DNA of 64,000 nucleotides from Reichenbachiella carrageenanivorans (GTDB taxonomy: Bacteria > Bacteroidota > Bacteroidia > Cytophagales > Cyclobacteriaceae). Both the position numbers and the translations under genes were made by a program. Shown in pieces: positions 54,179 to 62,343 of the stretch (the first letter of the stretch is position 1; the number at the start of each line of letters is the position of its first letter). Below the pieces are notes generated by a model that had not been told where the DNA came from, searched no databases, and worked only from the letters and a program-made list of their open reading frames with translations. The stretch lies in contig NZ_CP106735.1 in the NCBI RefSeq assembly GCF_025639805.1, positions 3,567,501 through 3,631,500 on the forward strand, in the 5' to 3' direction.

Positions 54179-55735
54179 TCAATCTAATGCCGTACGATTG
54201 GGAGGGACGAGAATGACTTCTTCTTTCGACAGCAGGACTTGTCCAGGCAGTGCGCCTTTAGGTTTTCGTACAAATTTTTTAGGCGTATAGATCACAGGGC
54301 ATAGGGTGTCGGACTTTCGCTTAGAATACCACGCAGCTACTTGCGCTACCTTCTCTATGATGTGCATGGGGATATTCACTCCATTGGGGTTGCGTATGAT
54401 AGCATGTGATCCAGAAACGTCCCTAGCGTGCAGCCAAAGGTCATCCTTCTTCGCAAATTTCTGAGTAAGCACATCATTGTTTTTGGCGTTTTTTCCAACA
54501 TAGACCTGAAATCCACCAGCCGAAAACTCCATAAAAGGTGTGGTTTCTTTATGGTTTTGTTGGGTTGGATTAGGCTTGGTCAGTGTTCTTAGCGCTTTGA
54601 TATCGCCTAGTGCTTCAATCTCCAATTCTTTTGCTTGTAGTTGTGCTAATGTCTGCTGTTTGGCTTCTATATTTTTTTTCAGCATCTCCACTTCCTTTGC
54701 TTGATTTTTGGCCTTACGGTAAAGGTTTTCTGCATTGAGCTGAAGGGATTGATGTGGCTTTAGCTTGATAGTGATCTGTTCATTGGTATAAAAGTCAAAC
54801 AGCTCGATTTGCTTGTCAGCAGGGTTTACTTTCAAATGAAGGTTAGCCATCAGAATATTAGCCAATTCGCCGTAGCCTCTACGATTCATGATTTCATCCA
54901 ATTTGGCATCAGTCTGACTGAGATACGACAGACTCTTTTTGATTTCTTTTCTGACCTGTCCCAGTAGTTTGTTTTTGAGTTGGGCTACACCATGATTAGT
55001 AAAAAATTCACGAGCTAGGGCATTAGAAGCTACTATGGGGTCATTGTACACCTCGTACTTCCCTTCGGGCTTGAAGAGCAGTAACTTCGGTATATCTTTG
55101 ATTGTAGTAAGGTAGTATGTTTTTTCATGAAGCTGATCTAATAATTCATGTAGGATATGAAGTTTAGTTTTAGGAGTCTCCGTGTCGTAAAACCCAGCTG
55201 ATTTTAGGTGGTTTTTGATATGCTTATCGAACGTAGGGAAAATTGGAAATAAGTCAAAAGATTCCCGAACTATAGCTTCATCACTTTGGTCGATCTTTCT
55301 ATTAAGGTCATTTAGGATCAAGGCCTGGTCGTGTTCAATATTTTTTTTGAACGCCTCTTGTATAACCTCTTTTTTGAAAAGTATCAGATTAGCATGCCTG
55401 CCGTGCAGTTTGAACAAGAGTTCAAAATGATTTTCAAACAGGATTGAAAAAGAGCGCTCGTTATCAAACTGTCGTATACTATAAACCTTCAACCCAACCA
55501 ACTCCTCAAAAAGATCTACAGAGTTTTTCTTTGCTCTTGCAAAGTCAGCAGGAAACGACAGAAGGGAAGCTTCACTGTCTAGGTTGGCCTTGATGAAAAT
55601 CTCAGTTCCTTCTCCTTCGAAAGCAAGAATTAGCTCATCTTTATTTTGTGAGAATACAGCTGTTATTCGCAGGTTTATTAGACGAGGTCCCAGTACTTTG
55701 GAAAGCTGTTTTAAGAAATAATAGTTGAATTGCAT
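54179..55735 (-). CDS. rqcH: RqcH/NFACT ribosome quality-control factor
   Basis: The 518-residue protein has the NFACT-N domain (1-200, starting with an FYFLKQLSKVLGPRLINL-like helix) and a long coiled coil (about 340-390). The NFACT-R domain has FAKKDDLWLHARDVSGSHAIIRNP. The DxR motif in that segment is the hallmark of RqcH, which recruits tRNA-Ala to stalled 50S subunits and builds alanine tails on nascent chains. It begins 1 base after the metallo-hydrolase stop, so it ends a four-gene minus-strand operon. Confidence 0.9.
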   Translation of the reverse strand: MQFNYYFLKQLSKVLGPRLINLRITAVFSQNKDELILAFEGEGTEIFIKANLDSEASLLSFPADFARAKKNSVDLFEELVGLKVYSIRQFDNERSFSILFENHFELLFKLHGRHANLILFKKEVIQEAFKKNIEHDQALILNDLNRKIDQSDEAIVRESFDLFPIFPTFDKHIKNHLKSAGFYDTETPKTKLHILHELLDQLHEKTYYLTTIKDIPKLLLFKPEGKYEVYNDPIVASNALAREFFTNHGVAQLKNKLLGQVRKEIKKSLSYLSQTDAKLDEIMNRRGYGELANILMANLHLKVNPADKQIELFDFYTNEQITIKLKPHQSLQLNAENLYRKAKNQAKEVEMLKKNIEAKQQTLAQLQAKELEIEALGDIKALRTLTKPNPTQQNHKETTPFMEFSAGGFQVYVGKNAKNNDVLTQKFAKKDDLWLHARDVSGSHAIIRNPNGVNIPMHIIEKVAQVAAWYSKRKSDTLCPVIYTPKKFVRKPKGALPGQVLLSKEEVILVPPNRTALD

Positions 55736-55736
55736 C

Positions 55737-56498
55737 CTAGCTATTCAGAATTAAACCATCGTAAGCCAAATGCACATTTTTTGGTAATTCGAGCGCCACA
55801 TCGCGGTAGAGCCCCATGTAATGCCCTACATGAGTGATGTAAGCTCTTTTCGGATTTATTTCTTCGATAAACTGAAGGGCTTCCGCCAAGGTGAGGTGGG
55901 AGATGTGCTCTTTCTTTTGCAAGGCATTGATCACAAGTACGTCGAGATTCTTTAGTTTTTCTCTTTCAGATGGTGCTACTGTTTTAGCATCTGTGATATA
56001 GGCCATATTGTCAAATCTAAAACCAAAAACAGGAAGTTTATAATGCATCACCTCGATAGGTTGCACCATGATATCTCCTATTGTAAACGGACTGTTTTTT
56101 AGCTCATGGATGGCGACATTGGCTACGCCCGGATATTTCTTTTCAGCAAACATATAGGCGTATTCTTTCTTGAGTTGATCGAGTACGGTATGTCTCCCAT
56201 AAAGTGGCATATCCATTTTTTGTTTGAAGTTGAAACTTCGAATATCATCCAAGCCTGCGGTGTGGTCTTTGTGTTCGTGTGTGTACAAGACGGCATCTAG
56301 TCGTTTTACCCGGTGAGTGAGCATTTGCTGTCTAAAATCCGGTCCAGTATCAATCAATAAGCTGGTCTCTTTATGTTCAATGAGGACAGAGGAGCGTAGC
56401 CTTTGGTCATGAAAATCTACGCTGCGGCATACTTCGCAGTCACAAGCTACTACAGGAATACCTTGTGATGTACCGGTCCCCAGAAATGTAAGTTTCAA
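55737..56498 (-). CDS. MBL-fold metallo-hydrolase
   Basis: The 253-residue protein has GTGTSQGIPVVACDCEVC at the start and the metal motif THEHKDHTAGLDDIR near residue 74, as in PhnP-like phosphodiesterases. A later His/Asp set follows: YITDAKTVAP near residue 165, then HISHLTLAEAL. The two early cysteines in CDCEVC may bind an extra zinc, as in PhnP. It starts with TTG overlapping the stop of the 90-residue gene by four bases. The substrate is unknown, perhaps a cyclic phosphodiester. Confidence 0.85.
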   Translation of the reverse strand: MKLTFLGTGTSQGIPVVACDCEVCRSVDFHDQRLRSSVLIEHKETSLLIDTGPDFRQQMLTHRVKRLDAVLYTHEHKDHTAGLDDIRSFNFKQKMDMPLYGRHTVLDQLKKEYAYMFAEKKYPGVANVAIHELKNSPFTIGDIMVQPIEVMHYKLPVFGFRFDNMAYITDAKTVAPSEREKLKNLDVLVINALQKKEHISHLTLAEALQFIEEINPKRAYITHVGHYMGLYRDVALELPKNVHLAYDGLILNS

Positions 56499-56767
56499 AT
56501 CTTAAGAGTGGTTTGCGAGAGCTCTTTGAAGAGTGTCTTGTTTTTATCACTAAATTTGGAAGTGTCGAGTTTCACTTCTTTTAGTATTTCGAGTAGACAG
56601 TTAATCTTGCCATCTAGTGTATAAAATTTATTGACGATGGCTACTTTGGTGTCTTTGAGTACGCAGTAGCCAGACTGAAAACTTCCCTTTTCATACCTCA
56701 GCACGTAGTCCGACTCTGAAAAAAGATCTTCCAGTTTGTTCAGAAAGTGCTTGGAGTATTTAATCAT
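56495..56767 (-). CDS. Conserved 90-residue protein
   Basis: A small soluble protein, mixed alpha/beta (YVLRYEKGSFQSGYCVLKDTKVAIVNKFYTLDGK), without signal peptide. I do not recognise a family. It overlaps both neighbours (8 bp with the response regulator, 4 bp with the metallo-hydrolase), which makes it a firm member of the operon and suggests it is made in fixed proportion with them. Confidence 0.75.
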   Translation of the reverse strand: MIKYSKHFLNKLEDLFSESDYVLRYEKGSFQSGYCVLKDTKVAIVNKFYTLDGKINCLLEILKEVKLDTSKFSDKNKTLFKELSQTTLKI

Positions 56768-57137
56768 CTGTCGAAACGTAGTTTTTCACCTTGTCTACTA
56801 GTATATCAAAGTTCAACGGCTTAGGAATATATTCGTTGATGCCTACTTCTTTAAAATCATTGATTGAGTAATTTTTTGCATTGCCCGTGATGGCCAAAAT
56901 TGGAATTTTTGACTTGATCGGATCTGTCATTTTTCGAATGGCCTTGGCGCACTCCATGCCATCCATTTTTGGCATGTTGATATCCATCAGGATCAGGTCA
57001 TAATCTTCTGCATCCAATTTTTCTAAAACCTCTTGTCCGTTTTTCACAGAAGTGATGCTAAAATTTTGAATCTCTAGTATCTTTTTGGTTAGGTTTTGAA
57101 TGACTGAACTGTCTTCAGCAATAATAATTTTTTTCAT
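56760..57137 (-). CDS. Single-domain response regulator
   Basis: The 125-residue protein is a complete receiver domain: KIIIAEDSSV, phospho-acceptor Asp52 in LILMDINMPKMDG, and Lys in IPKPLN. It has no output domain, so it works as a phosphorylation relay or binds a partner. It lies 67 bp behind the multi-PAS hybrid kinase, the obvious phosphodonor candidate, and overlaps the 90-residue gene. Confidence 0.9.
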   Translation of the reverse strand: MKKIIIAEDSSVIQNLTKKILEIQNFSITSVKNGQEVLEKLDAEDYDLILMDINMPKMDGMECAKAIRKMTDPIKSKIPILAITGNAKNYSINDFKEVGINEYIPKPLNFDILVDKVKNYVSTDD

Positions 57138-57204
57138 AGAAGAATGATTAATAGACCTGCTTCCTCAAGCGTTAAAACAAGCCGTCAAGTTAAAAACAAA
57201 TCGA

Positions 57205-60200
57205 TCAGATTTGAAGTATATTTTTGTAATTTTCTTTAAACTCAATGAAACACTCTTGTATCCTATCCAATTGTGGTTTCAAATTCGTGGTGTCTGTTAA
57301 TTTTAATTGTAATTCTAGTTTAATGACATGATTGGCTAGTTTTTCAATACCTAATGTTCCAGCACTACCTTTTAGAGTATGGAGTTCTTTTCGAATTTCT
57401 TCGATCTGATTATCAGCAAAATAAATCATACAGTTTTTGATCAGTTCGTTGGCTTCTTGCTCAAAATCAGACAGGACAGATTCTAGCAATTCAGCCCCTC
57501 CAAATTTAGCCAGCTGATCTAGTGTTTCCATATTGATGAGTAGATCCGAGGCTTTCTCATTTTGCGGTTCAATCTCAGTGATTTCTGGTTTGTACTGAAT
57601 GTATTCTTTTACTTTTTCGATAATCGTTACAGCTCGAATAGGCTTGGCAACATAGTCATCCAGCCCTTGCGATAAGAATTTCTGACGGTCATCTTCCATC
57701 GAGTAGGCCGTCATGGCTATGATAGGAGGGAGCTTAGGCAAACCCAAGGCTTTTATGTTTTGTGTAGTTTGTACACCATCCATATTTGGCATTTGTATAT
57801 CCATAAACACCAAGTCTAATGGATGTTTTTCAACAATTTCAAGAGCTTCGAGTCCACTAGCAGCTAAATACACTTTGCAGCCAGACTTCTCTAAAATTTG
57901 ACTAGCTACGGTTCGGTTTACTTTGTTGTCGTCTACTACTAGTATATGAGGAATGACATGCTCGAATGACTTAGTAATATGCAATGGTTCTTCTGGCTCT
58001 GACGATACTGTGCCTGTATTGCTGTCGAGGATTTCTCCTTCGAAGGTGAACCAAAAAGTGCTTCCTAGACCAGGAGTAGAAACTACACCGATCTCGCCGT
58101 TCATAGAACGCACCAATTCTTTAGATATGGCAAGTCCCAAGCCTGTACCTGAATACACTTTGGTGCTAGAGTTGTCGAGTTGGTTGAAATTGATAAAGAG
58201 GTGCTTGATTTGATCTTTAGGAATCCCAATTCCTTCATCTTTGATCTGTACCTTAAACGTGCAAGTATTATTTTCTTGTCGTTTGAGCCGGAGACTAATA
58301 TCTATTATGCCTTTGCCATCTGAAAACTTAATGGCATTACTCACCAAATTAGACAAGACCTGTAGCAACCTTGTCTCATCCAGCATAATGACTGATGGTA
58401 TTTTTTCATCTAGGTTATAATTGAGGTAGATGTTGTGTGTGTTGGCTTCTTTAGAAAAGAGGTCGTACAATCGCTGAAAAGTAGCGATTAAACTTATTGG
58501 GCGCTGTTTTAATTCCATTTTACCCGCTTCTATTTTAGACAAATCCAAGATGTCGTTGAGAATATCCATCAAAGTCTGAGATGACTTCTTGATAGTCTTT
58601 ACATAATCCATCTGCTCTTTGTCTAGCGCGGTACTGCCTATCAGGTCGATCATACCAATGATACCATTCATAGGTGTCCGGATTTCGTGACTCATATTAG
58701 CCAAAAACCGCTCTTTGATGGCGAGAGATTTTTCCGCTAGTTCTTTCGCTTTAGAGAGTTCCTCGTAGGCACGTCTGATTTCTGTAATATCACGTGCTAC
58801 GCCTTCAAATCCTATGGTTTGTTTGTTTCTAAATAATATGCGTACGTTACACAAAAAGTCTATTTTTTCGCCGTCTTCGGTCTGATAACTGGCCTCTAGG
58901 TTTTGTACCTTGTGCTGGCGGAGTAGGTTTCGCAAGATAGAGCCCGACGAAGATTCTGAGTTAAAAAAATATGTAATGTTTTTGCCCAGTACATCTTCAG
59001 ATGACAACCCCAACGATTCTTTGGCTGATGGGCTGATCATGACAATTTTGCCATGCATGTCGCATCGGAAATATATATCTTGAATCGACTCGAATATTTC
59101 TCTAAACTTAGCTTCACTTTCATATAGGGCTAATTCTGAGCTTTTCTTTTCCGTAATGTCGTTGGATATGACAGAAACTTCTTCGATCGTGCCATCTTCT
59201 TTTACAATCGGGTTGATAAAGACCTCAGACCATTGTATTTGGTCATTGATCGCTCTTACTTCGTGCTGGAAGTTAAGTGCCTTGCCCGCAAATGCTTCAT
59301 TGTATTTTTGTTCCCAAAACCGATTGAAAGCACCTGACAACTTATGTTTTTCCTTGGAGTATGCAGAGCCCACCATCGCCTCTATGCCATAATTGCTTTT
59401 CAGTGACAAGGCATAGTTGTTATTGAACGAAGTCAATAAGTACTGCTCGTCTACCGACCAAATCTGATGACTGCTACTTTCGAATATAGCCTTGAGTCGG
59501 GCCGCTTGATCTACGATCTTTTCTTCGTTTATTTTTCTCTCGATAGCCAATGAAATTTGACTGGCTATGAAGTAGAGCAATTCCAAATCTTTGGCACCAA
59601 AGTCGGATCTGTCGTCATAGGAGTATGTGCTAAGTAGCCCTATAGCTTTATTGCTTACTGTGATCTGTACACCAAGCCATACTTTAGGGTATAGGCCCGT
59701 GTAAGCATGGTCGAGCTGAGCTACATGGGCTTTGATCTGCTCTTCGTAGGTGATCAATTGCTTGGACTTATCATCCATTTGTGTAGCAATCAGCTCATTG
59801 ATAAGCTTTTGATTTTCTAGCTGCACAGTGTCTTCGAATTCTGATCGCAGATATGGGGTAGAGGCATTGGATTTGTCCGTCAGGTTCAGTTCGATAGACA
59901 AATTTTTGATATTGAGTAAACCCTGCAACTCATCAAACAGCTTGGAGTAGAGCGTTTCTAGTTGTGGTCCTTCGATATTGAAGTCTGCTACTTTGTAGTA
60001 TAAGCTTTGAGCCTTCTCTGTACGGATACGCTCGGTAATGTCGTAGAAAATACCTCTAAATTGGGCATTGCCATTCATATCAAACGAGCAGTTTACACGG
60101 CCAGATACATAGATGTTTTTGCCCATATCCGAGACCAGTACAGTTTCAAACCGATCTACTTTTTCGCCCTTGATGATTTTATCAAGATTTGCGACGGTCT

Positions 60201-61566
60201 TGCCCCAATGGTCGGCATGTACTAAGTCTTTAAATCTGATTTTATCAAGCTGATTGGTATAGCCTAACTTTTCTACCCAAGCTTGGTTTACAAATTGGAA
60301 TACACCGTCGTGATCAAAGGTTTGGATTAGGTCATAGGAGTTGTCGAATAGTTCCTTGAGCTGGTCGTTACTCTTTTCAAGCTGCTTTTTAACCTTGTTT
60401 TGTTCGGTCACATTTTCACCTATCAGGTTGATGCCAGAAACTTCGTTGAAACTATCCTTGAGTAGGATTACATTAAAACGGACATAGATTTCCTCCTTCT
60501 CTTTGGTGAAAAACTTGCCTGCGATAGCTCCAGAGTGTTTACCTGTTTTAGCAATTTGTCCAAACTTCTTTTGGTTGATTTTGGTGGCTGCATCTGGAAT
60601 AAATAGATCAAATAGATTGGCACCTACGATTTCGGTCTTGTTCAAGCCTAGCGTGTCTACTAGCTTGTTGTTACAAAAAGTAATGCTACCTTCAGTATTG
60701 GTAGTCATAGCCACCACTTCAGATTCGTCGAGTGACTCCTGAATCTTATGTTCTGATTCGGATATGGCCTTTTCTCTTGTGGTTTCTACCTCTAGAGCCT
60801 TTCGTTCAGTGGTATCTATAGCGGCGGCGGCATAGCCTATAAATTGTTTGTTTTTCGAGTACCTGGGTGTGCCAGATTCGAGCAGCCATCGATAGTTGCC
60901 TTTGCTGTCTTTGATCCGAAACGAATACTCGTAGTTTTTCTTTTTCGAAATTGAAAAATCTACAGTACTGCTGTACTCTGCGAGATCATCTGGATGAATA
61001 TTATCAACCCATTTCGAATACGTTTCTTTGTCTTTGCTGCCCAGTAGGTCATACCAGCCTTTGCTGAAATAGGTAACGTTGTTTTTTTCGTCGCTTATTT
61101 TGATAAATACAGGAGCATTGTCTGTGATGGCATTGGCCGAAACGACCAAGTTTTCTGTGTTCTCTACCAAATCAAAATGCAATAAAAATCGCTCGTCTTT
61201 TACTTTGCTGATCGTAGCGATCGTGGCAAAAGATTGTCCATTTTTATCTAAAAACTCAAATTCAAAAGGGGCTGACTTGGTATGTTGGGCACTTTTGAAA
61301 TTGCTCGCCCAAGTCTTACTGCTTCGTTCGCCATCTACTTGAAAAATGGGCATCAGCTCGTCTATAGTTTTGTCAGAGAAGTCGCTGGCAAAAACAAATT
61401 TTTCTTCTGCCTTTGGGCTAAATTCTATGACAGTCCCTTCCTCAAATATCACAAAATAACTGGCAGAAGACTCTAACAAGAGGTCATACTTATTGTTGAG
61501 CTCTTTGAGTTTATTCTTGAGCTTATCTACTTCATTTAAGAGTTCAGTCCTGCCTTGGTTAAGCAT
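57205..61566 (-). CDS. Multi-PAS hybrid histidine kinase with receiver and HPt
   Basis: The 1453-residue protein has no signal peptide or clear transmembrane helix, so it senses in the cytoplasm. It has PAS domains at about residues 20-120, 158-255, 270-390, 395-510, 690-810 and 820-935, with a GAF domain at about 520-690. The HisKA domain has NMSHEIRTPMNGIIGM (about 968). The HATPase domain ends GLGLAISKEL, and the receiver starts ILVVDDNKVNRTVA (about 1215, acceptor in FMDIQMPNMDG). The HPt domain has LHTLKGSAGTLG (about 1410). This is a complete phosphorelay ending in an HPt, which should pass phosphate to a separate receiver. The single-domain regulator next to it is the best candidate. 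Confidence 0.92.
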   Translation of the reverse strand: MLNQGRTELLNEVDKLKNKLKELNNKYDLLLESSASYFVIFEEGTVIEFSPKAEEKFVFASDFSDKTIDELMPIFQVDGERSSKTWASNFKSAQHTKSAPFEFEFLDKNGQSFATIATISKVKDERFLLHFDLVENTENLVVSANAITDNAPVFIKISDEKNNVTYFSKGWYDLLGSKDKETYSKWVDNIHPDDLAEYSSTVDFSISKKKNYEYSFRIKDSKGNYRWLLESGTPRYSKNKQFIGYAAAAIDTTERKALEVETTREKAISESEHKIQESLDESEVVAMTTNTEGSITFCNNKLVDTLGLNKTEIVGANLFDLFIPDAATKINQKKFGQIAKTGKHSGAIAGKFFTKEKEEIYVRFNVILLKDSFNEVSGINLIGENVTEQNKVKKQLEKSNDQLKELFDNSYDLIQTFDHDGVFQFVNQAWVEKLGYTNQLDKIRFKDLVHADHWGKTVANLDKIIKGEKVDRFETVLVSDMGKNIYVSGRVNCSFDMNGNAQFRGIFYDITERIRTEKAQSLYYKVADFNIEGPQLETLYSKLFDELQGLLNIKNLSIELNLTDKSNASTPYLRSEFEDTVQLENQKLINELIATQMDDKSKQLITYEEQIKAHVAQLDHAYTGLYPKVWLGVQITVSNKAIGLLSTYSYDDRSDFGAKDLELLYFIASQISLAIERKINEEKIVDQAARLKAIFESSSHQIWSVDEQYLLTSFNNNYALSLKSNYGIEAMVGSAYSKEKHKLSGAFNRFWEQKYNEAFAGKALNFQHEVRAINDQIQWSEVFINPIVKEDGTIEEVSVISNDITEKKSSELALYESEAKFREIFESIQDIYFRCDMHGKIVMISPSAKESLGLSSEDVLGKNITYFFNSESSSGSILRNLLRQHKVQNLEASYQTEDGEKIDFLCNVRILFRNKQTIGFEGVARDITEIRRAYEELSKAKELAEKSLAIKERFLANMSHEIRTPMNGIIGMIDLIGSTALDKEQMDYVKTIKKSSQTLMDILNDILDLSKIEAGKMELKQRPISLIATFQRLYDLFSKEANTHNIYLNYNLDEKIPSVIMLDETRLLQVLSNLVSNAIKFSDGKGIIDISLRLKRQENNTCTFKVQIKDEGIGIPKDQIKHLFINFNQLDNSSTKVYSGTGLGLAISKELVRSMNGEIGVVSTPGLGSTFWFTFEGEILDSNTGTVSSEPEEPLHITKSFEHVIPHILVVDDNKVNRTVASQILEKSGCKVYLAASGLEALEIVEKHPLDLVFMDIQMPNMDGVQTTQNIKALGLPKLPPIIAMTAYSMEDDRQKFLSQGLDDYVAKPIRAVTIIEKVKEYIQYKPEITEIEPQNEKASDLLINMETLDQLAKFGGAELLESVLSDFEQEANELIKNCMIYFADNQIEEIRKELHTLKGSAGTLGIEKLANHVIKLELQLKLTDTTNLKPQLDRIQECFIEFKENYKNILQI

Positions 61567-61682
61567 GAGATGTTCAGAAATTTGATGGTATTAAGAAATA
61601 GGCTGGCATAGTAATTTATATTTTTTAATGAAAATATATGAATATAATCTAATATTTAGATGAGCTATTTCTGACCTTTTTA

Positions 61683-62192
61683 TTAGTTAAGGTCTTTCAA
61701 GATTTTTTTCCCTCTGTTCATCACTCCAGGCGTGGCGTGTAGGAGTACATCTTCAATCACTAATTTGAGCTCTGGCTTCAGTTCGGGGTACTGTTTGGTG
61801 AAGCGATGAATAATGGTCATGGAGAAGGCTTTGACCGCAGCGGTCTCATGAGCTTGCTGCAGATATTCGAAACATTTCTCAAGAAGGATGCCTTGGAAAG
61901 CTTCAGGAATTTCTTGGCTTTGTAGCAGTCTTACTGTATTTCTTCTAATAGCTACCTCAGGGTTAGACTGCAGGTATTCTATCATAGGTCCGATATAGGG
62001 GAGTAGCAAATGTGGGTAAGCATCTACACAATGGCTCACGGCATGGGCGGCACGCTGAGACACTCGATACTCTGGATAAAAAAACAGCTGCATCAGCTCA
62101 GCAAAACGATCCTCGTCTGAAGCGATGTGGTCAGCGATCAGTCGTGCATTTTCTTTGCTGTGCACTAAGGCCAATTGTTTTTTTAAATCCAT
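61683..62192 (-). CDS. HEAT-repeat-like protein
   Basis: The 169-residue protein is a series of paired helices, for example RFAELMQLFFYPEYRVSQRAAHAVSHCVD and IRRNTVRLLQSQEIPEA, with the repeated pattern of HEAT or Armadillo repeats. No signal peptide is seen. It is probably a protein-binding scaffold. The partner is unknown. Confidence 0.78.
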   Translation of the reverse strand: MDLKKQLALVHSKENARLIADHIASDEDRFAELMQLFFYPEYRVSQRAAHAVSHCVDAYPHLLLPYIGPMIEYLQSNPEVAIRRNTVRLLQSQEIPEAFQGILLEKCFEYLQQAHETAAVKAFSMTIIHRFTKQYPELKPELKLVIEDVLLHATPGVMNRGKKILKDLN

Positions 62193-62343
62193 TCAATCTT
62201 GAAATTTTATCTTAAAAAAGCAGACAAAGAAATATTGCCACTCTCTTTCATTTACTTTGAATTTAAAATTAAATGTTTAACTTATTAAAATCCAATCAAT
62301 CCTTCAGCTACAATTAACAGCAGTTTTATTTTATAGATAGTGA

